A model generated the notes under the pieces. The model was not told the origin of the DNA. It did no database searches and saw only the letters and a program-made list of their open reading frames with translations. A stretch of DNA of 64,000 nucleotides from Arcanobacterium buesumense (lineage in GTDB: Bacteria > Actinomycetota > Actinomycetes > Actinomycetales > Actinomycetaceae). This document shows, piece after piece, positions 37,135-47,838 of this stretch. A program made the translations under genes and the position numbers. The DNA lies in the NCBI RefSeq assembly GCF_012563545.1, contig NZ_CP050804.1, forward strand, positions 372,001 to 436,000, written 5' to 3'. Within the stretch, counting starts at the first letter, position 1. Each line of letters opens with the position of its first letter.

Positions 37135-38829
37135 CTAGTTGCGCCGTTCGGATCCGCGTTCGAACCATACGGCAGAGTTTGGTGGCAAGATTCCGTCAGT
37201 TATCTCGCACGTTGCAATGAGGAGATTAGCATCTTCCGGTAACGTGATCGGCTCATCGAATGCGACGACGACGTGTACATCGGCGCGCTGGGAATGTTGC
37301 GATAGATAGTAGAGGTAGTTGGCATCGGGGGCATAGTCGACAAGTGTTGATGTGCCCATCGCCAATACCTTACGCAAGTCAATCATTCGCTTGAAATGAT
37401 TGAGCGAGGACGTGGCTTGACGTTGTTGCACATCGACTGCTAGTTGTGCCCACTGGTCGGGTTGTGGGAGCCATGATTCGCCCGAGGATGAGAACCCGAA
37501 CGCTGGCTCGTCTGCCTGCCATGGCATCGGCACTCGCTGACCATCACGGCCAGCTTCGCGCCCTTGAGTGCGGAAGAATGCTGGATCTTCACGGACTTCA
37601 TCAGGCAGGGACGTGTGTTCCGGGAGCGAAAGTTCCTCGCCTTGATAGATATAGGTAGAGCCAGGCAATGCAGCTTGTAGCAAATGAGCTGCCAATGCTC
37701 GCCGGCGGCCTAATTCGCCATCAGGTTGTTCTTCCCAAGATCGAATACCGTTCGGTCCTTTTCCGGTACGCGAAAGGCCTAAGCGCGAGGTTGCCCGAAC
37801 GACGTCGTGGTTCGATAAAACCCACGTGGTGGGGGCGCCAACTGCGTCCATGGCAACAAGCGAAGTACGAATCGTTTCGCGTAAATCTTTCGCGTTAAAT
37901 GGCGTGAGCAAGAATGCAAAATTAAATGCTTGGCTCATTTCATCAGGGCGGACGTATTTGGCTAAATTATCTTCGCCTTCAACCCAGGCTTCAGCAACAA
38001 GCATCCGGTCAGGTCCAAACTCATCGAGTACCTTGCGCCAGCGACGGTATATGTCATGAACTTCGGGACGGTTCCACATTGGCGGAGCGGGAACATCTTG
38101 AGGAACTTCACCACCGCCAGCAACCATATCCCAGTGATATTGCCAGTTAGGGAGCTGTGGGTCTTTTGCTAGTCCGTGTGCGACGTCCACCCGGAAACCG
38201 TCAACGCCAAGCGTGAGCCAGTAGCGCAGAATGTCATCAAATTCGTCTCGTACTTGAGGATTGTCCCAATTCAGGTCAGGTTGCGAGGAATCAAATAAGT
38301 GCAAATACCAACTGGTGTCGTTTTCCCAGGGGCTCCCGGGAGCATCTGCACGGTCGCAGACACGTGTCCAAGCATAACCACCGAAAATAGAGATCCAATC
38401 ATTTGGCGGATTATCGTCGGAACTGTTCCGGAAATAATAGCGTTCGCGGGCGACTGGATCACCGTCAAGAGCTGCTTGGAACCAGATATGCTCATCAGAG
38501 GTATGATTAGGAACCAAATCAACAATAATTTTCAAACCGAATTCATGCGCAGTTTTAATCAGGTTAACCGCGTCGTCGTTAGTGCCAAAAAGCGGGTCAA
38601 CGCTCCGGTAATCAGAAACGTCGTATCCACCATCTCGTTGGGGTGAACGATAAAAAGGCGAGAGCCAGATCGCATCAACACCTAATTCGGCGACATAACC
38701 AAGGCGTGATGTGATGCCCTTTAAGTCACCAATTTTTCCATGAGATGAGGCGAAAGAACGCGGATAAATCTGATAGATAACCCCATCTTCCCACCATTGA
38801 TTCGGGGTGGTCTGTTGATGAACTAGCAC
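37135..38829 (-). CDS. Alpha-glucosidase (GH13, oligo-1,6-/maltose-type)
   Basis: 564 residues from GTG 38829, with AAAGGAG six bases upstream. (beta/alpha)8 GH13 enzyme: WWEDGVIYQIYPRSF start, RDGGYDVSDY, DLVPNHTSDEH, nucleophile Asp in GFRVDVAHG, acid/base Glu in MLVAEAWVEGE and the transition-state Asp in LSNHDVVR. No signal peptide, so it acts on imported oligosaccharides. It lies 20 bp downstream of the lacI gene on the same strand and opposite malEFG, which argues that it hydrolyses the maltose-type sugars brought in by that transporter. Exact linkage specificity cannot be read from the sequence. Confidence 0.9.
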   Translation of the reverse strand: MLVHQQTTPNQWWEDGVIYQIYPRSFASSHGKIGDLKGITSRLGYVAELGVDAIWLSPFYRSPQRDGGYDVSDYRSVDPLFGTNDDAVNLIKTAHEFGLKIIVDLVPNHTSDEHIWFQAALDGDPVARERYYFRNSSDDNPPNDWISIFGGYAWTRVCDRADAPGSPWENDTSWYLHLFDSSQPDLNWDNPQVRDEFDDILRYWLTLGVDGFRVDVAHGLAKDPQLPNWQYHWDMVAGGGEVPQDVPAPPMWNRPEVHDIYRRWRKVLDEFGPDRMLVAEAWVEGEDNLAKYVRPDEMSQAFNFAFLLTPFNAKDLRETIRTSLVAMDAVGAPTTWVLSNHDVVRATSRLGLSRTGKGPNGIRSWEEQPDGELGRRRALAAHLLQAALPGSTYIYQGEELSLPEHTSLPDEVREDPAFFRTQGREAGRDGQRVPMPWQADEPAFGFSSSGESWLPQPDQWAQLAVDVQQRQATSSLNHFKRMIDLRKVLAMGTSTLVDYAPDANYLYYLSQHSQRADVHVVVAFDEPITLPEDANLLIATCEITDGILPPNSAVWFERGSERRN

Positions 38830-38849
38830 TATTCTCCTTTCAAAAAAGA

Positions 38850-39860
38850 TTAACGACGTGGTAGCGCAGTTGACTCGCGAACAATAAGCTCTGGTTCAAA
38901 TTTCATTGGGCCGATTGGGGAATGCGTCCCACTAATCATTCCAAGTAGAGTTGTGACAGCAGCGTCACACATTGCTTTGACTGGTTGGTGAAGCGTTGTC
39001 AAAGGCGGATTTGTGAAAGCGTTGAGTGGGGAGTCGTCAAAACCAACAATTGATAAATCGTCCGGGATTGATAATCCAGAAGACTGGCAGTAGCGGATAG
39101 CGCCGAAAGCCATGACATCAGAGGCGAAAATAATAGCGGTGCAACCGTGAGAAACAAGCTCGGCGCAGGCTGATACCCCGCCTTCGACGGTGAATAACGT
39201 ATGAGCGTGGTAGGCAGTCTCATGTGGCACCATATGTGCCATGGTTTCTAGGAAGGTTTCAGTTTTGGTGCGGGCTGGTCCAAAGCGCAGTGGGCCAGTA
39301 GCCAATCCGATTTTGCGATGGCCTAATCCAGTTAAATGACGAATGGCTTGACGAATGGCGGAGGCATCGTCGGCAGAGAAATCCGGCATGGTAAGACCGG
39401 GGTTGAAACCATTCATAGTGACGAAGGGGATACCTCGGGCAGTAATGCGATGGTAGCGTTCTAGATTAGCTGTTGAATCAGCGTGTAAGCCAGAGACGAA
39501 AACGAGCCCATCAACGCGGTGTTCTAACATTGCTTCAACGTAGGCATCTTCAGTGGCGCCCCCAGCTACTTGCGTACCGACAAGTGGCGTGTAGCCATGC
39601 AATGTCATCAGGCCTTCTAAAGATTGCGCAAATTGCGGGAAAATAGGATTAGTTAATTCGGGCAAAATAAGACCGATGAGACCACCATTGCGCTCTCGGA
39701 GTTGATCAGGGCGTTCGTAACCAAGCAGATCGAGGGCTGCTAAAACAGCTTGACGAGTTTCTGGAGCAACTGAATGTTTGCCATTGAGCACTCGGGATAC
39801 TGTGGCGGTTGAAACGCCTGCTTGGGTAGCCAGATCAGCTAACCTAATCCGCTTCGCCAT
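38850..39860 (-). CDS. LacI-family transcriptional regulator
   Basis: 336 residues, start ATG 39860 with AAGGAGCTCAC in front. Helix-turn-helix RLADLATQAGVSTATVSRVL at residues 5-26, hinge NGKHSVAPETRQ, then a sugar-binding periplasmic-type core (GLIGLILPELTNPIFPQF, VDGLVFVSG, GFDDSPLNAF). It heads the lacI-alpha-glucosidase unit and diverges from malE, so it is the likely maltose- or maltodextrin-responsive repressor of both. Candidate operators lie in 39861-40180. Confidence 0.92.
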   Translation of the reverse strand: MAKRIRLADLATQAGVSTATVSRVLNGKHSVAPETRQAVLAALDLLGYERPDQLRERNGGLIGLILPELTNPIFPQFAQSLEGLMTLHGYTPLVGTQVAGGATEDAYVEAMLEHRVDGLVFVSGLHADSTANLERYHRITARGIPFVTMNGFNPGLTMPDFSADDASAIRQAIRHLTGLGHRKIGLATGPLRFGPARTKTETFLETMAHMVPHETAYHAHTLFTVEGGVSACAELVSHGCTAIIFASDVMAFGAIRYCQSSGLSIPDDLSIVGFDDSPLNAFTNPPLTTLHQPVKAMCDAAVTTLLGMISGTHSPIGPMKFEPELIVRESTALPRR

Positions 39861-40180
39861 GTGAGCTCCTTTGCTAGACGTCTGCGAGAAGAAAGCTTGC
39901 AGAAAATAAATGGTATTCGATCAACTACTCTACCGTGAAACAGGTTTAATTTGCTCCTTTTGCAAGGAACTGACATATAAAGATACCGCTATGATACAAG
40001 TGTAAATAAGAGTTTTTTGATAACAGATTGATAATTGTTTTGCATGAACTGTGCAAAGTGTTGCATAAGCGAATTTCACCGTTATACTTAATTACACGGC
40101 ATCTGGGCAGCGTCGCTCAATTTCAGTGGTGTTCGCATACGCTCACATATGCCAAAGTTAAAATACTTGAGGAGAAAAAT
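39861..40180. promoter_or_regulatory. Divergent control region between lacI and malE
   Basis: A 320-bp region without a gene. For malE, a TTGCAT (40061-40066) and TATACT (40083-40088) separated by 16 bp form a plausible promoter, leaving a leader of about 85 bases. Directly upstream, TTTGCA at 40039-40044 and TGCAAA at 40052-40057 make an inverted repeat with a 7-base spacer, and the TTGCA of the -35 repeats the half-site. A second palindrome, TCCTT-TTGC-AAGGA, lies near 39955-39970. These are candidate operators for the LacI-type protein, inferred from symmetry and position only. Confidence 0.5.
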
Positions 40181-41416
40181 ATGCGTCGTGGCATTGCACT
40201 CGTAGCTGTTGTAGGCTTGGCTGTGACCGGTTTAGCAGCTTGTGGATCGGATAACTCAGCGAAGACCGATGAGGGAAAAACTACTGCTTCTGAAAATCAG
40301 TCAGAAGGAGCACTCACAGTTTGGGTAGACGATAATCGTAAGCCCGCCTTTGAAATTGCAGCAAAGAAGTACGAAGAAGCAACCGGAAACAAGGTTGAAC
40401 TCGTCGTTAAGGAAAACGATCAGATTCGTTCTGAGTTCGCTGCTCAGGTTCCAACAGGCAAGGGCCCAGATATCACTTTCGGTGCACACGATTGGTTGGG
40501 TGAATTCGTTACCAACGGTATCGTTGCTCCAGTTGAACTAGGTGATAAGGCTAAGGATTTTTCTGATCTAGCAATTCAGGGCTTCACCTACGAAGGTAAG
40601 ACCTACGGTGTTCCATACGCTGTTGAGAACATCGCTATTATTCGTAATGCTGACCTTGCTAAGGATCCAACTCCAGCAACATTCGATGAGATGATTGCAG
40701 CAGGTAAGGCAACCGGAGCCAAGACGCCGTTCATGGTTCAGGTTGGCGAAAAGGGCGATCCGTTCCACATGTACCCATTCGAATCGTCATTCACCGGTCC
40801 AGTCTTTAAGACCGATGCAGATGGCAACTATACTCCAGAACTCAACCTTGGTGGTGAAAAGGGCGCCGCGTTCGCAAAGTGGTTGGCTGATAAGTCTGCT
40901 GCTGGTGAACTTTCCACGGCATGGACCTATGACATCGTCGTCGAAGCGTTCAAGAACGGTGAAGTTCCATTCATTCTTGGTGGACCATGGATGCTTGGCG
41001 ATTTCAAGGATATGAACGTCGCCGTTGATCCAATCCCATCTGCTGGTGATATGCCAGCTGCACCATTCGTTGGCGTTCAGGGTGGATTCATCTCAGCAAC
41101 CTCGAAGAACCAGTTGCTCGCAACTGACTTCCTCGTGAACTACGTTGGAACTGAAGAAGTTCAAGATGCGCTTTACCAAGCTGGTCAGCGTACCCCAGCT
41201 CTCAAGGCTTCAGCAGAAAAGATCAAGTCTGATCCAGTTGCCGCTGGTTTCGCTAAGGCCGGCGAAGCTGGTCTCCCAATGCCTGCACTCCCACAAATGG
41301 GTGCCGTGTGGGGCTTCTGGGGCGCGACGGAAGCTCAGGTAATGGGCGGTGGCGATTCAGCTGCTATCTGGGAGAAGATGATCTCAGATATCGAAGCTGA
41401 AATTGCTAAGAACTGA
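40181..41416 (+). CDS. malE: Maltose/maltodextrin ABC transporter substrate-binding lipoprotein
   Basis: 411 residues from ATG 40181, which has GAGGAG six bases upstream; the upstream-open frame to 40028 has no ribosome site. Lipobox LAAC with Cys21. Family 1 binding-protein features: ALTVWVDDNRKPAFEIAAKKYE, GPDITFGAHDWLGEFV, GVPYAVENIAIIRN, PFILGGPWMLGDF. Substrate class is inferred from similarity to MalE and from the neighbouring alpha-glucosidase and glucan genes. Codon use is strongly biased compared with neighbours (AAG, GCT, GTT), suggesting high expression. A partial terminator separates it from malF. Confidence 0.9.
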   Translation: MRRGIALVAVVGLAVTGLAACGSDNSAKTDEGKTTASENQSEGALTVWVDDNRKPAFEIAAKKYEEATGNKVELVVKENDQIRSEFAAQVPTGKGPDITFGAHDWLGEFVTNGIVAPVELGDKAKDFSDLAIQGFTYEGKTYGVPYAVENIAIIRNADLAKDPTPATFDEMIAAGKATGAKTPFMVQVGEKGDPFHMYPFESSFTGPVFKTDADGNYTPELNLGGEKGAAFAKWLADKSAAGELSTAWTYDIVVEAFKNGEVPFILGGPWMLGDFKDMNVAVDPIPSAGDMPAAPFVGVQGGFISATSKNQLLATDFLVNYVGTEEVQDALYQAGQRTPALKASAEKIKSDPVAAGFAKAGEAGLPMPALPQMGAVWGFWGATEAQVMGGGDSAAIWEKMISDIEAEIAKN

Positions 41417-41430
41417 TCTATTTGAGAGTT

Positions 41431-41473
41431 ACGGCCTCGCCGCCAGGTTTGTGGTGGGGCCGTGCTCTTTTAT
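41431..41473 (+). terminator. Leaky terminator-like hairpin between malE and malF
   Basis: ACGGCCTCGCCGC at 41431-41443 pairs with GTGGTGGGGCCGT at 41451-41463, using several G-U pairs, and is followed by GCTCTTTTATT. The malF ribosome site begins right after. Such stems usually reduce but do not stop read-through, giving more binding protein than permease. Confidence 0.6.
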
Positions 41474-41485
41474 TAGGAGAATAAA

Positions 41486-43102
41486 ATGTCGCAGATGATC
41501 AAGCCTAGTGAGGCGTCGAAGAGACGGGCAGCACAGCGGGCAGAGCGAGCTAAACAGGATTCATCCGCTACTAAATGGGGATTCGGTTTTATCACTAAGC
41601 TTGTGCTGATGGGTATCGTCAACGCGCTAGGTATCTTTATTATTTTCACTGCTTTCGGGGTGGGCTCAACCATTCTCGGAAGTTTGATGACCGTGCTTTT
41701 ATTGGCCCTCGATTGGATTTACTTTTCCCGTCGTACATTGGCTTTGAAATATTTAGCACCTGGTCTGGTATTTTTACTGATTTTCCAAGCCTTTGTTATT
41801 GTTTATACGGCATACATTGCGTTTACTAATTACGGTCACCAGCATACCTTGGATAAGCAAACGGCAATCGAGTCGATTCTTTTGCAGAACTCTTCTCAGC
41901 GGGTGGAAAACTCGCCCCAGTATCCTTTGGCAGTTGTGGAGAAGGATGGCGAATTAGGTTTCGCTGTTATTGATCCTGATGAGAAGGTTCTGAAGGCGGG
42001 TACGGAAAGCCAGAAGTTGACTGAAGTTGACGGTACATTCACCGGTACTCAGATTACTGAAGTTAATGGCTATAGGATTGTTCCGTTATCCGAGCTTGGT
42101 GCTCGTCAAGGCGAAGTTACTCAGTTGCGTGTCCCGATGAGTGATGATCCAGATGAAGGTTCTATTGGAACTCAGACAGGTACCGTGGGATATCAGTTTG
42201 TTTCGACGATGGCCTACGACGCGGATGCTGACACGATGACTGATTTAACTACTGGAACTGTTTACCACGCAAATGGTGAAACTGGCTTCTTCGAAGCTGA
42301 AGATGGTTCAAATATCAACGTTGGTTGGCGAGTAGTTGTCGGTTTCGATAATTTCGTGAAAGGTTTTGGCGATAGCCGTTACGCACAACCATTCTTCCAA
42401 GTTCTTGTGTGGAATGTTATTTTTGCGTTTATGTCTGTGGTGACGACGTTCTTGCTGGGCATGTTATTGGCGATTGTGCTCAATGATGAGCGCCTTAAAG
42501 GACGTAAACTATATCGGACGCTGTTGCTTTTGCCTTATGCTTTCCCATCATTCATGACAGCTTTCTTGTTTGCTGGTTTGATGAATCGAACCTATGGTTT
42601 CTTTAACCAAATGTTAGGTATGGAGATTCCATGGCTGACAGATCCAACCATGGCCAAAGTTTCGGTTATTTTGGTGAACTTGTGGATGGGCTTCCCTTAC
42701 ATGTTCCTCATTGTTACCGGTGCGTTACAGGCCATCCCTGGTGAGCTTACTGAAGCAGCTAAGATTGATGGTGCAACTTCGTTCCAAGTCTGGCGTAATG
42801 TCACCTTGCCGCAGTTGATGATTTCGTTAACTCCGTTGTTGATTGCTTCGTTTGCATTTAACTTCAACAATTTCAACTTAATCTACATGCTCAATGGCGG
42901 CGGACCACGTATGAGTGATGCATCAGTACCAGTTGGACATACTGATATTCTCATCTCAATGGTTTACAAGATTGCTGGTTTGACTGGTGAAGCTGCACCA
43001 AATTATGGTTTGGCCGCAGCGATGTCGTTGGTAATCTTCTTGATTGTTGGTTCAGTATCGCTCTACTCGTTCAAGAAGTCTAAGTCGATGGAGGCACTGT
43101 GA
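41486..43102 (+). CDS. malF: Maltose ABC transporter permease MalF
   Basis: 538 residues. About 30 basic residues precede the first helices (FITKLVLMGIVNALGIFIIF, LMTVLLLALDWIYF, LAPGLVFLLIFQAFVIVYTA). A large extracellular loop of about 160 residues between helices 3 and 4 matches the MalF P2 loop that contacts MalE. The EAA loop ELTEAAKIDGATSFQVWRNV binds the ATPase. No MalK-type ATPase is encoded in the window, so a shared MsiK-like ATPase elsewhere is likely. Confidence 0.93.
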   Translation: MSQMIKPSEASKRRAAQRAERAKQDSSATKWGFGFITKLVLMGIVNALGIFIIFTAFGVGSTILGSLMTVLLLALDWIYFSRRTLALKYLAPGLVFLLIFQAFVIVYTAYIAFTNYGHQHTLDKQTAIESILLQNSSQRVENSPQYPLAVVEKDGELGFAVIDPDEKVLKAGTESQKLTEVDGTFTGTQITEVNGYRIVPLSELGARQGEVTQLRVPMSDDPDEGSIGTQTGTVGYQFVSTMAYDADADTMTDLTTGTVYHANGETGFFEAEDGSNINVGWRVVVGFDNFVKGFGDSRYAQPFFQVLVWNVIFAFMSVVTTFLLGMLLAIVLNDERLKGRKLYRTLLLLPYAFPSFMTAFLFAGLMNRTYGFFNQMLGMEIPWLTDPTMAKVSVILVNLWMGFPYMFLIVTGALQAIPGELTEAAKIDGATSFQVWRNVTLPQLMISLTPLLIASFAFNFNNFNLIYMLNGGGPRMSDASVPVGHTDILISMVYKIAGLTGEAAPNYGLAAAMSLVIFLIVGSVSLYSFKKSKSMEAL

Positions 43103-43998
43103 TCATGGAAAAGACTGTTGTAACTCCAGCGGTAACAGCCAATAAGGTCCCATTTGGTAAATGGTTCCGTGAAACAGGTTTTCGGCATCTGGTTGCGATT
43201 TTGGCAGTTTTATATGCTGCTTTTCCGATTCTCTACATTATCTCAGCAGCGTTAAACCCCGATATCAAAACAACGCTGACGGGCGCTAACAAGATGTTCT
43301 CGTCCGTTTCGGCGCAAAACTTTACCGAACTGTCGGATACAATGTTTTGGACCTGGTTCTCTAATACCTTGATCGTGGGTATTACAACAGCAATTGGTAC
43401 GGTTTTGATGGGTGCTGCCGCAGCATACGCCTTCTCTCGTTTCCGTTTCTCGGGACGTAAGATGACGTTGATGTCGCTGATGGTTATCCAGATGTTCCCT
43501 CAGTTGCTGACCTTCGTTGCTATTTTCTTGTTGCTGACCACATTGGGTGATGTATTCCCAGTATTAGGCATAGATTCAAAGCTAGCTTTGATCTGCGTTT
43601 ATCTTGGTGGCGCATTAGGCGCTAACACATTCCTTATGTATGGCTTCTTTAACTCCATTCCTATGGAACTTGATGAGGCGGCCAAGATTGACGGTGCGAC
43701 CCATTCTCAGGTTTACTGGACGATCATCATGCCGTTGGTTATTCCGATTCTTGCAGTTGTTGGCTTGCTGAGCTTTATTAGCTCGTTCAATGATTTCATC
43801 CTGGCACGTACTATTCTCACTTCGCAGGAGAACTGGACACTCGCTGTTGGAATGAATTTGTGGGTTGGCGGCAACGAAAAGAACTGGGACTGGTTCGCAG
43901 CTGGATCCATTGTGGCTGCGGTACCAATTCTTTTGCTGTTCTTGTTCTTGCAAAAGTATATTGTCTCTGGCCTGACCGGTGGTGCCGTGAAGGGCTAA
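43099..43998 (+). CDS. malG: Maltose ABC transporter permease MalG
   Basis: 299 residues from GTG 43099, overlapping the malF stop, or ATG 43105. Six helices of the MalG type; the EAA loop is PMELDEAAKIDGATHSQVYW. It ends LQKYIVSGLTGGAVKG, the conserved C-terminus that reaches into the MalK dimer. It is the last gene of malEFG and is followed by a strong terminator. Confidence 0.94.
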   Translation: MIMEKTVVTPAVTANKVPFGKWFRETGFRHLVAILAVLYAAFPILYIISAALNPDIKTTLTGANKMFSSVSAQNFTELSDTMFWTWFSNTLIVGITTAIGTVLMGAAAAYAFSRFRFSGRKMTLMSLMVIQMFPQLLTFVAIFLLLTTLGDVFPVLGIDSKLALICVYLGGALGANTFLMYGFFNSIPMELDEAAKIDGATHSQVYWTIIMPLVIPILAVVGLLSFISSFNDFILARTILTSQENWTLAVGMNLWVGGNEKNWDWFAAGSIVAAVPILLLFLFLQKYIVSGLTGGAVKG

Positions 43999-44014
43999 TC
44001 TCTCAAGTAATACT

Positions 44015-44057
44015 GGTGGCGGGATGTGCAACAGTGCACATCCCGCCACCTTGTTTT
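44015..44057 (+). terminator. Rho-independent terminator of malEFG
   Basis: GGTGGCGGGATGTGCA at 44015-44030 pairs perfectly (16 bp) with TGCACATCCCGCCACC at 44035-44050 across loop ACAG, followed by TTGTTTTTG. Confidence 0.92.
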
Positions 44058-44155
44058 TGTACTTCTACAATGGCCTGTGCTTGAGCAATGATTCGTGCTG
44101 GTGAGGATGCTCTGTGTATGGGTAGAGCGAATGATTTATGTAAGTATAGAGAGAA

Positions 44156-44191
44156 GAGGGGCTTGGGTTCTAACGTGAACCCAGGCCCCTC
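44156..44191 (-). terminator. Rho-independent terminator of the glgE-treS-mak-glgB operon
   Basis: On the minus strand GAGGGGCC-TGGGTTC and GAACCCA-AGCCCCTC form a stem of about 15 bp around a short loop, followed by TTCTCTCT. It lies 18 bp after the glgB stop. Confidence 0.8.
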
Positions 44192-44209
44192 ATAGATTAA
44201 TGTAATGTG

Positions 44210-46393
44210 CTACTTCTTTGGTGTTAAGTAGACAACGCCGAGTGGTGGTAGCTGAACTAGGGCAGACTGTGCCCGGCCATTCCATGGGACGTCTTCGGTA
44301 TGTACCGCGCCCATATTTCCAACGCCGGATCCACCATATTCGAGAGCATCAGTATTGATTAGCTCTTCCCATTCACCAGCTTCTGGCAAACCAATACGGT
44401 AATCCATATGGGGGGTGCCAGCGAAGTTGATTGCCGCAACCACGATATCGTCGTCGATCGAGGACTTACGGATGAATGTTAGGACGTTGTTATCCCCGTC
44501 GGATCCGTCAATCCACTCGAAACCGCGCTGCGTGAAATCGTCAGACCATAAGGCCGGATGCTCCTTATAGACCTGATTCAAGCGAGCCAGGCAGGACATT
44601 ACACCATCGTGGTTAGGATTATCCGTTAGCCACCAATCAAGACCCTTGCCTTCGTTCCATTCGGAAATCTGGGCAAACTCTTGTCCCATGAATAGTAGCT
44701 GTTTACCTGGGTGTGCCCACTGGTAGCCGAAAAGTAGCCGTACACCGGCAAGCTTTTGCCACGCATCACCAGGCATTTTCTCGTACAGTGAGCCTTTTCC
44801 GTGAACAACTTCATCGTGCGAAATTGGCAAAGCGAATTGCTCGGAGAAGGCGTAAACCAAAGAGAAGGTGATTTCTCCATGGTGCCAGCGACGGTTGATT
44901 GGCTTTTCCTGCATATAACGCAAGGTGTCATTCATCCATCCCATATTCCACTTTAAGCCGTAACCCAGTCCGCCTTCGGAGGTCATGCGTGTTACGCCTT
45001 CCCACGAGGTAGATTCTTCTGCGATCATCATAATGCCAGGGTGGTTGCGGTAAGCAGTGGCGTTAGCTTCTTGAATGAATGAGATAGCTTCGAGGTTTTC
45101 TCGCCCGCCATACTGGTTTGGTTCCCACTGTCCGGCTTGGCGGGAATAATCAAGATAAAGCATGGAGGCAACTGCGTCTACACGAATACCGTCAATATGG
45201 AACTCTTCTAGCCAATACAAGGCGTTTGCGACAAGGAAGTTTTTGACTTCGTTGCGACCAAAGTTGAAAACATATGTTCCCCAGTCTGGATGCTCGCCAC
45301 GTAGCGGGTTTGGATCTTCGAATAGTGGTGTGCCATCGAAACGTGCCAATGCCCAATTGTCCTTAGGGAAGTGGGCTGGAACCCAATCCATGATGACGCC
45401 GATACCAGCCTTGTGGAGTTCGTTAATGAGATAGCGCAGTTCGTCTGGAGTTCCGAATCGTGCAGTTGGCGAATAATATCCAGTAACTTGGTATCCCCAT
45501 GAAGGACCAAACGGGTGTTCGGCTAGTGGCATGAACTCAACATGGGTGAAACCCAAATACTTGACGTGGCCGATAAGTTGTTCAGCGAGATCCTTGAAAT
45601 CAAGCCCCATGCGCCATGAGCCTAAATGGACTTCATAAATGGAAACTGGGCCAGTGTGTGGATCTGTTGCGCTACGTTGGGTAAGCCATTCATCGTCACT
45701 CCATGTGAAATCAGAGGAAGTAATGATTGAAGCTGTTGACGGTGGGACTTCAGTTCGTCGAGCGAACGGATCGGCTTTTTGATGCCAGGAACCGTCAGGG
45801 AATTGGAGTTCAAACTTATAGCGGGCATTTTCTTTAGCGCCGGGGATAAATAGTTCCCATACTCCAGATGTTCCCATTGTGCGCATTGCGGATACGGTGC
45901 CGTTCCAAGCATTGAAATCGCCAACAACACGGACAGCCTTCGCATTTGGTGCCCATACGGTAAACGCAGTACCAGATACGATACCCATCTGTGTTTCATA
46001 GGAAACGAGGCGGGCACCCATGACTTCCCAGAGCCGTTCGTGGCGTCCTTCGTTGAACAGGTACGTGTCCATTTCTCCGATTGTTGGCAAGAACCGGTAT
46101 CCATCATCGCCAATCGAATCAAAGTCGCCATAGCGGGCGCGGATACGATAGTCGCGGATCTCGGCGCCGGGCAGAACGGCCACCCATACACCGTTGTATT
46201 CGTGAGTGGCACGATATTCGGCATCAGGAGTGATGATCGTGACGTCGTCAGCTAACTGCCGGATAACCCGAATAGTGACATTCTCACCATCAGAGTGTGG
46301 ACCGAGAATATCGTGTGGGGCATGGTAGTAGCCGTTGGAGATAGCATCGAGGATATCGGTGCCAACATGAATTGGTTCTAGCTGTGCGTTCAT
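44210..46393 (-). CDS. glgB: 1,4-alpha-glucan branching enzyme
   Basis: 727 residues, the usual length for the form with N1 and N2 (CBM48) modules ahead of the GH13 barrel. Key residues: nucleophile Asp in [15 protein letters not shown], acid/base Glu in [13 protein letters not shown], and Asp in [36 protein letters not shown] is conserved in branching enzymes. It adds alpha-1,6 branches to the linear glucan made by GlgE. It is the last gene of the operon, 47 bp after mak. Confidence 0.96.
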   Translation of the reverse strand: MNAQLEPIHVGTDILDAISNGYYHAPHDILGPHSDGENVTIRVIRQLADDVTIITPDAEYRATHEYNGVWVAVLPGAEIRDYRIRARYGDFDSIGDDGYRFLPTIGEMDTYLFNEGRHERLWEVMGARLVSYETQMGIVSGTAFTVWAPNAKAVRVVGDFNAWNGTVSAMRTMGTSGVWELFIPGAKENARYKFELQFPDGSWHQKADPFARRTEVPPSTASIITSSDFTWSDDEWLTQRSATDPHTGPVSIYEVHLGSWRMGLDFKDLAEQLIGHVKYLGFTHVEFMPLAEHPFGPSWGYQVTGYYSPTARFGTPDELRYLINELHKAGIGVIMDWVPAHFPKDNWALARFDGTPLFEDPNPLRGEHPDWGTYVFNFGRNEVKNFLVANALYWLEEFHIDGIRVDAVASMLYLDYSRQAGQWEPNQYGGRENLEAISFIQEANATAYRNHPGIMMIAEESTSWEGVTRMTSEGGLGYGLKWNMGWMNDTLRYMQEKPINRRWHHGEITFSLVYAFSEQFALPISHDEVVHGKGSLYEKMPGDAWQKLAGVRLLFGYQWAHPGKQLLFMGQEFAQISEWNEGKGLDWWLTDNPNHDGVMSCLARLNQVYKEHPALWSDDFTQRGFEWIDGSDGDNNVLTFIRKSSIDDDIVVAAINFAGTPHMDYRIGLPEAGEWEELINTDALEYGGSGVGNMGAVHTEDVPWNGRAQSALVQLPPLGVVYLTPKK

Positions 46394-46440
46394 ATGTTTA
46401 TTTTCCCATGTTTTGGTGTGAGATACATCTAATACTCGAT

Positions 46441-47838
46441 TTATGTTTGAAAGAGAAGAGCGTTTTTGACACCTCCTATTGGAATGTCAATCCAGTCAGG
46501 TCGAGAAACTGCTTCATAACTCACTTCATACAATGCTTTATCGATAATGAGCGCTTTGAGTAAAAGTTTCTCAGACTCATCAAGGTTTCCGTACCCGGTT
46601 AAAAATGCATCTGTAGCTGCTGCTACCCACTTCTGGCAGGCAAGATGATCAGCACCATCCCTACTATAGGCGCCCCCGGCATAGTCAAAAGATCGAATCA
46701 TTCCGGCAACGTCACGCAACGCTAGATCAGCAGCGCGACGCTGTTCCAATGGACGCAACGGCTCACCTTCAAAATCTAATGCCACCCAACCACGATTGGG
46801 TACTTCTAGAACTTGGCCAAGATGGTAATCTCCATGGATACGTTGTCCTGCAGGCCACGAAAGGCGGGCAACGTCGTCATAAATAAGATCAATCTGACCC
46901 ATGTACTGGCCAAGCTCAGGGGCATAATAAAAAGCTAACTCGGCACGTTTACGCCAATCTGGAACGACGTCGTTAGGTTGAATGACGGTGGTGCCAAAAA
47001 CATTCTTTAGCTGATGATGAATATCTCGAGTCAAGGTGCCCAAAGCGATAATACGTTCGCGCTGCTCCGGGGACATAACTGGGCCGTTAGTAGCTAACTC
47101 ATGCAAGAAAACCTGCCAAGCATCAACTGATCCAGCAAGAAACTCTTGGGCCACAACCAAATCATAAGAGCCAGTATTATCCCATGAGCCAACCACAGAT
47201 CCATACTGGCGTGGCACACTCGGTGACCCAGCTGTATCAAGTGCCTGCTGAAGTTCAACGTCAGGATTATGGCCAGAACTGATAACCCGGAAAAGTTTAC
47301 ACATAATTCCCGCCGGTTGATGCTCGTCATGATGCCCAAACCGGTAAATAATTGATGTGTTGGATTGTTCGGAGGTGAGCTTATCAGCACTGAGTGGATG
47401 CCCTAGAGTGGACATATCCCGCGCTGGAACAGTCTGTAAGGCCAGCGGCAAACCAGCATGCTCAATCTGTAACCACGGTGTTATTTCCGTGTTTCGATTC
47501 TCCTGAAAAATTTCGTACAGGTCAGTTTTGCCATCGATATGATCAGTAGCGTCAAAAATATCAATCGTGACTTCCTGACCATATGCGTCATGACCTATGG
47601 CATGGCCGATGAGTCCGTCCTTGTTCGACGGATGAACCTGATAAGTTAATGGGACACTATATAGTGTCCCGTCAATATCGAGAATATGTACTGCAGTAGC
47701 AGCCTGCGTATGAACCGCCAATAAAATGCTACTAGCACAACACGTTACTGTGGACGGTTTAACTCCTCGGTACCAGCGTGTATGACCAATCCAAGACGAT
47801 AGCTGCGCGAGAACATCGTCGAAATCAATCCTGATCAT
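46441..47838 (-). CDS. mak: Maltokinase
   Basis: 465 residues. ATG 47838 lies inside the end of treS (14-bp overlap), preceded by GAGGGATA. The protein has an N-terminal cap ([13 protein letters not shown]) and an aminoglycoside-phosphotransferase-like kinase fold: [12 protein letters not shown] with the catalytic Asp, and [31 protein letters not shown] holding the metal-binding Asp. It phosphorylates maltose to maltose-1-phosphate, the donor for GlgE. In some actinobacteria TreS and Mak are fused; here they are separate, overlapping genes. Confidence 0.93.
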   Translation of the reverse strand: MIRIDFDDVLAQLSSWIGHTRWYRGVKPSTVTCCASSILLAVHTQAATAVHILDIDGTLYSVPLTYQVHPSNKDGLIGHAIGHDAYGQEVTIDIFDATDHIDGKTDLYEIFQENRNTEITPWLQIEHAGLPLALQTVPARDMSTLGHPLSADKLTSEQSNTSIIYRFGHHDEHQPAGIMCKLFRVISSGHNPDVELQQALDTAGSPSVPRQYGSVVGSWDNTGSYDLVVAQEFLAGSVDAWQVFLHELATNGPVMSPEQRERIIALGTLTRDIHHQLKNVFGTTVIQPNDVVPDWRKRAELAFYYAPELGQYMGQIDLIYDDVARLSWPAGQRIHGDYHLGQVLEVPNRGWVALDFEGEPLRPLEQRRAADLALRDVAGMIRSFDYAGGAYSRDGADHLACQKWVAAATDAFLTGYGNLDESEKLLLKALIIDKALYEVSYEAVSRPDWIDIPIGGVKNALLFQT

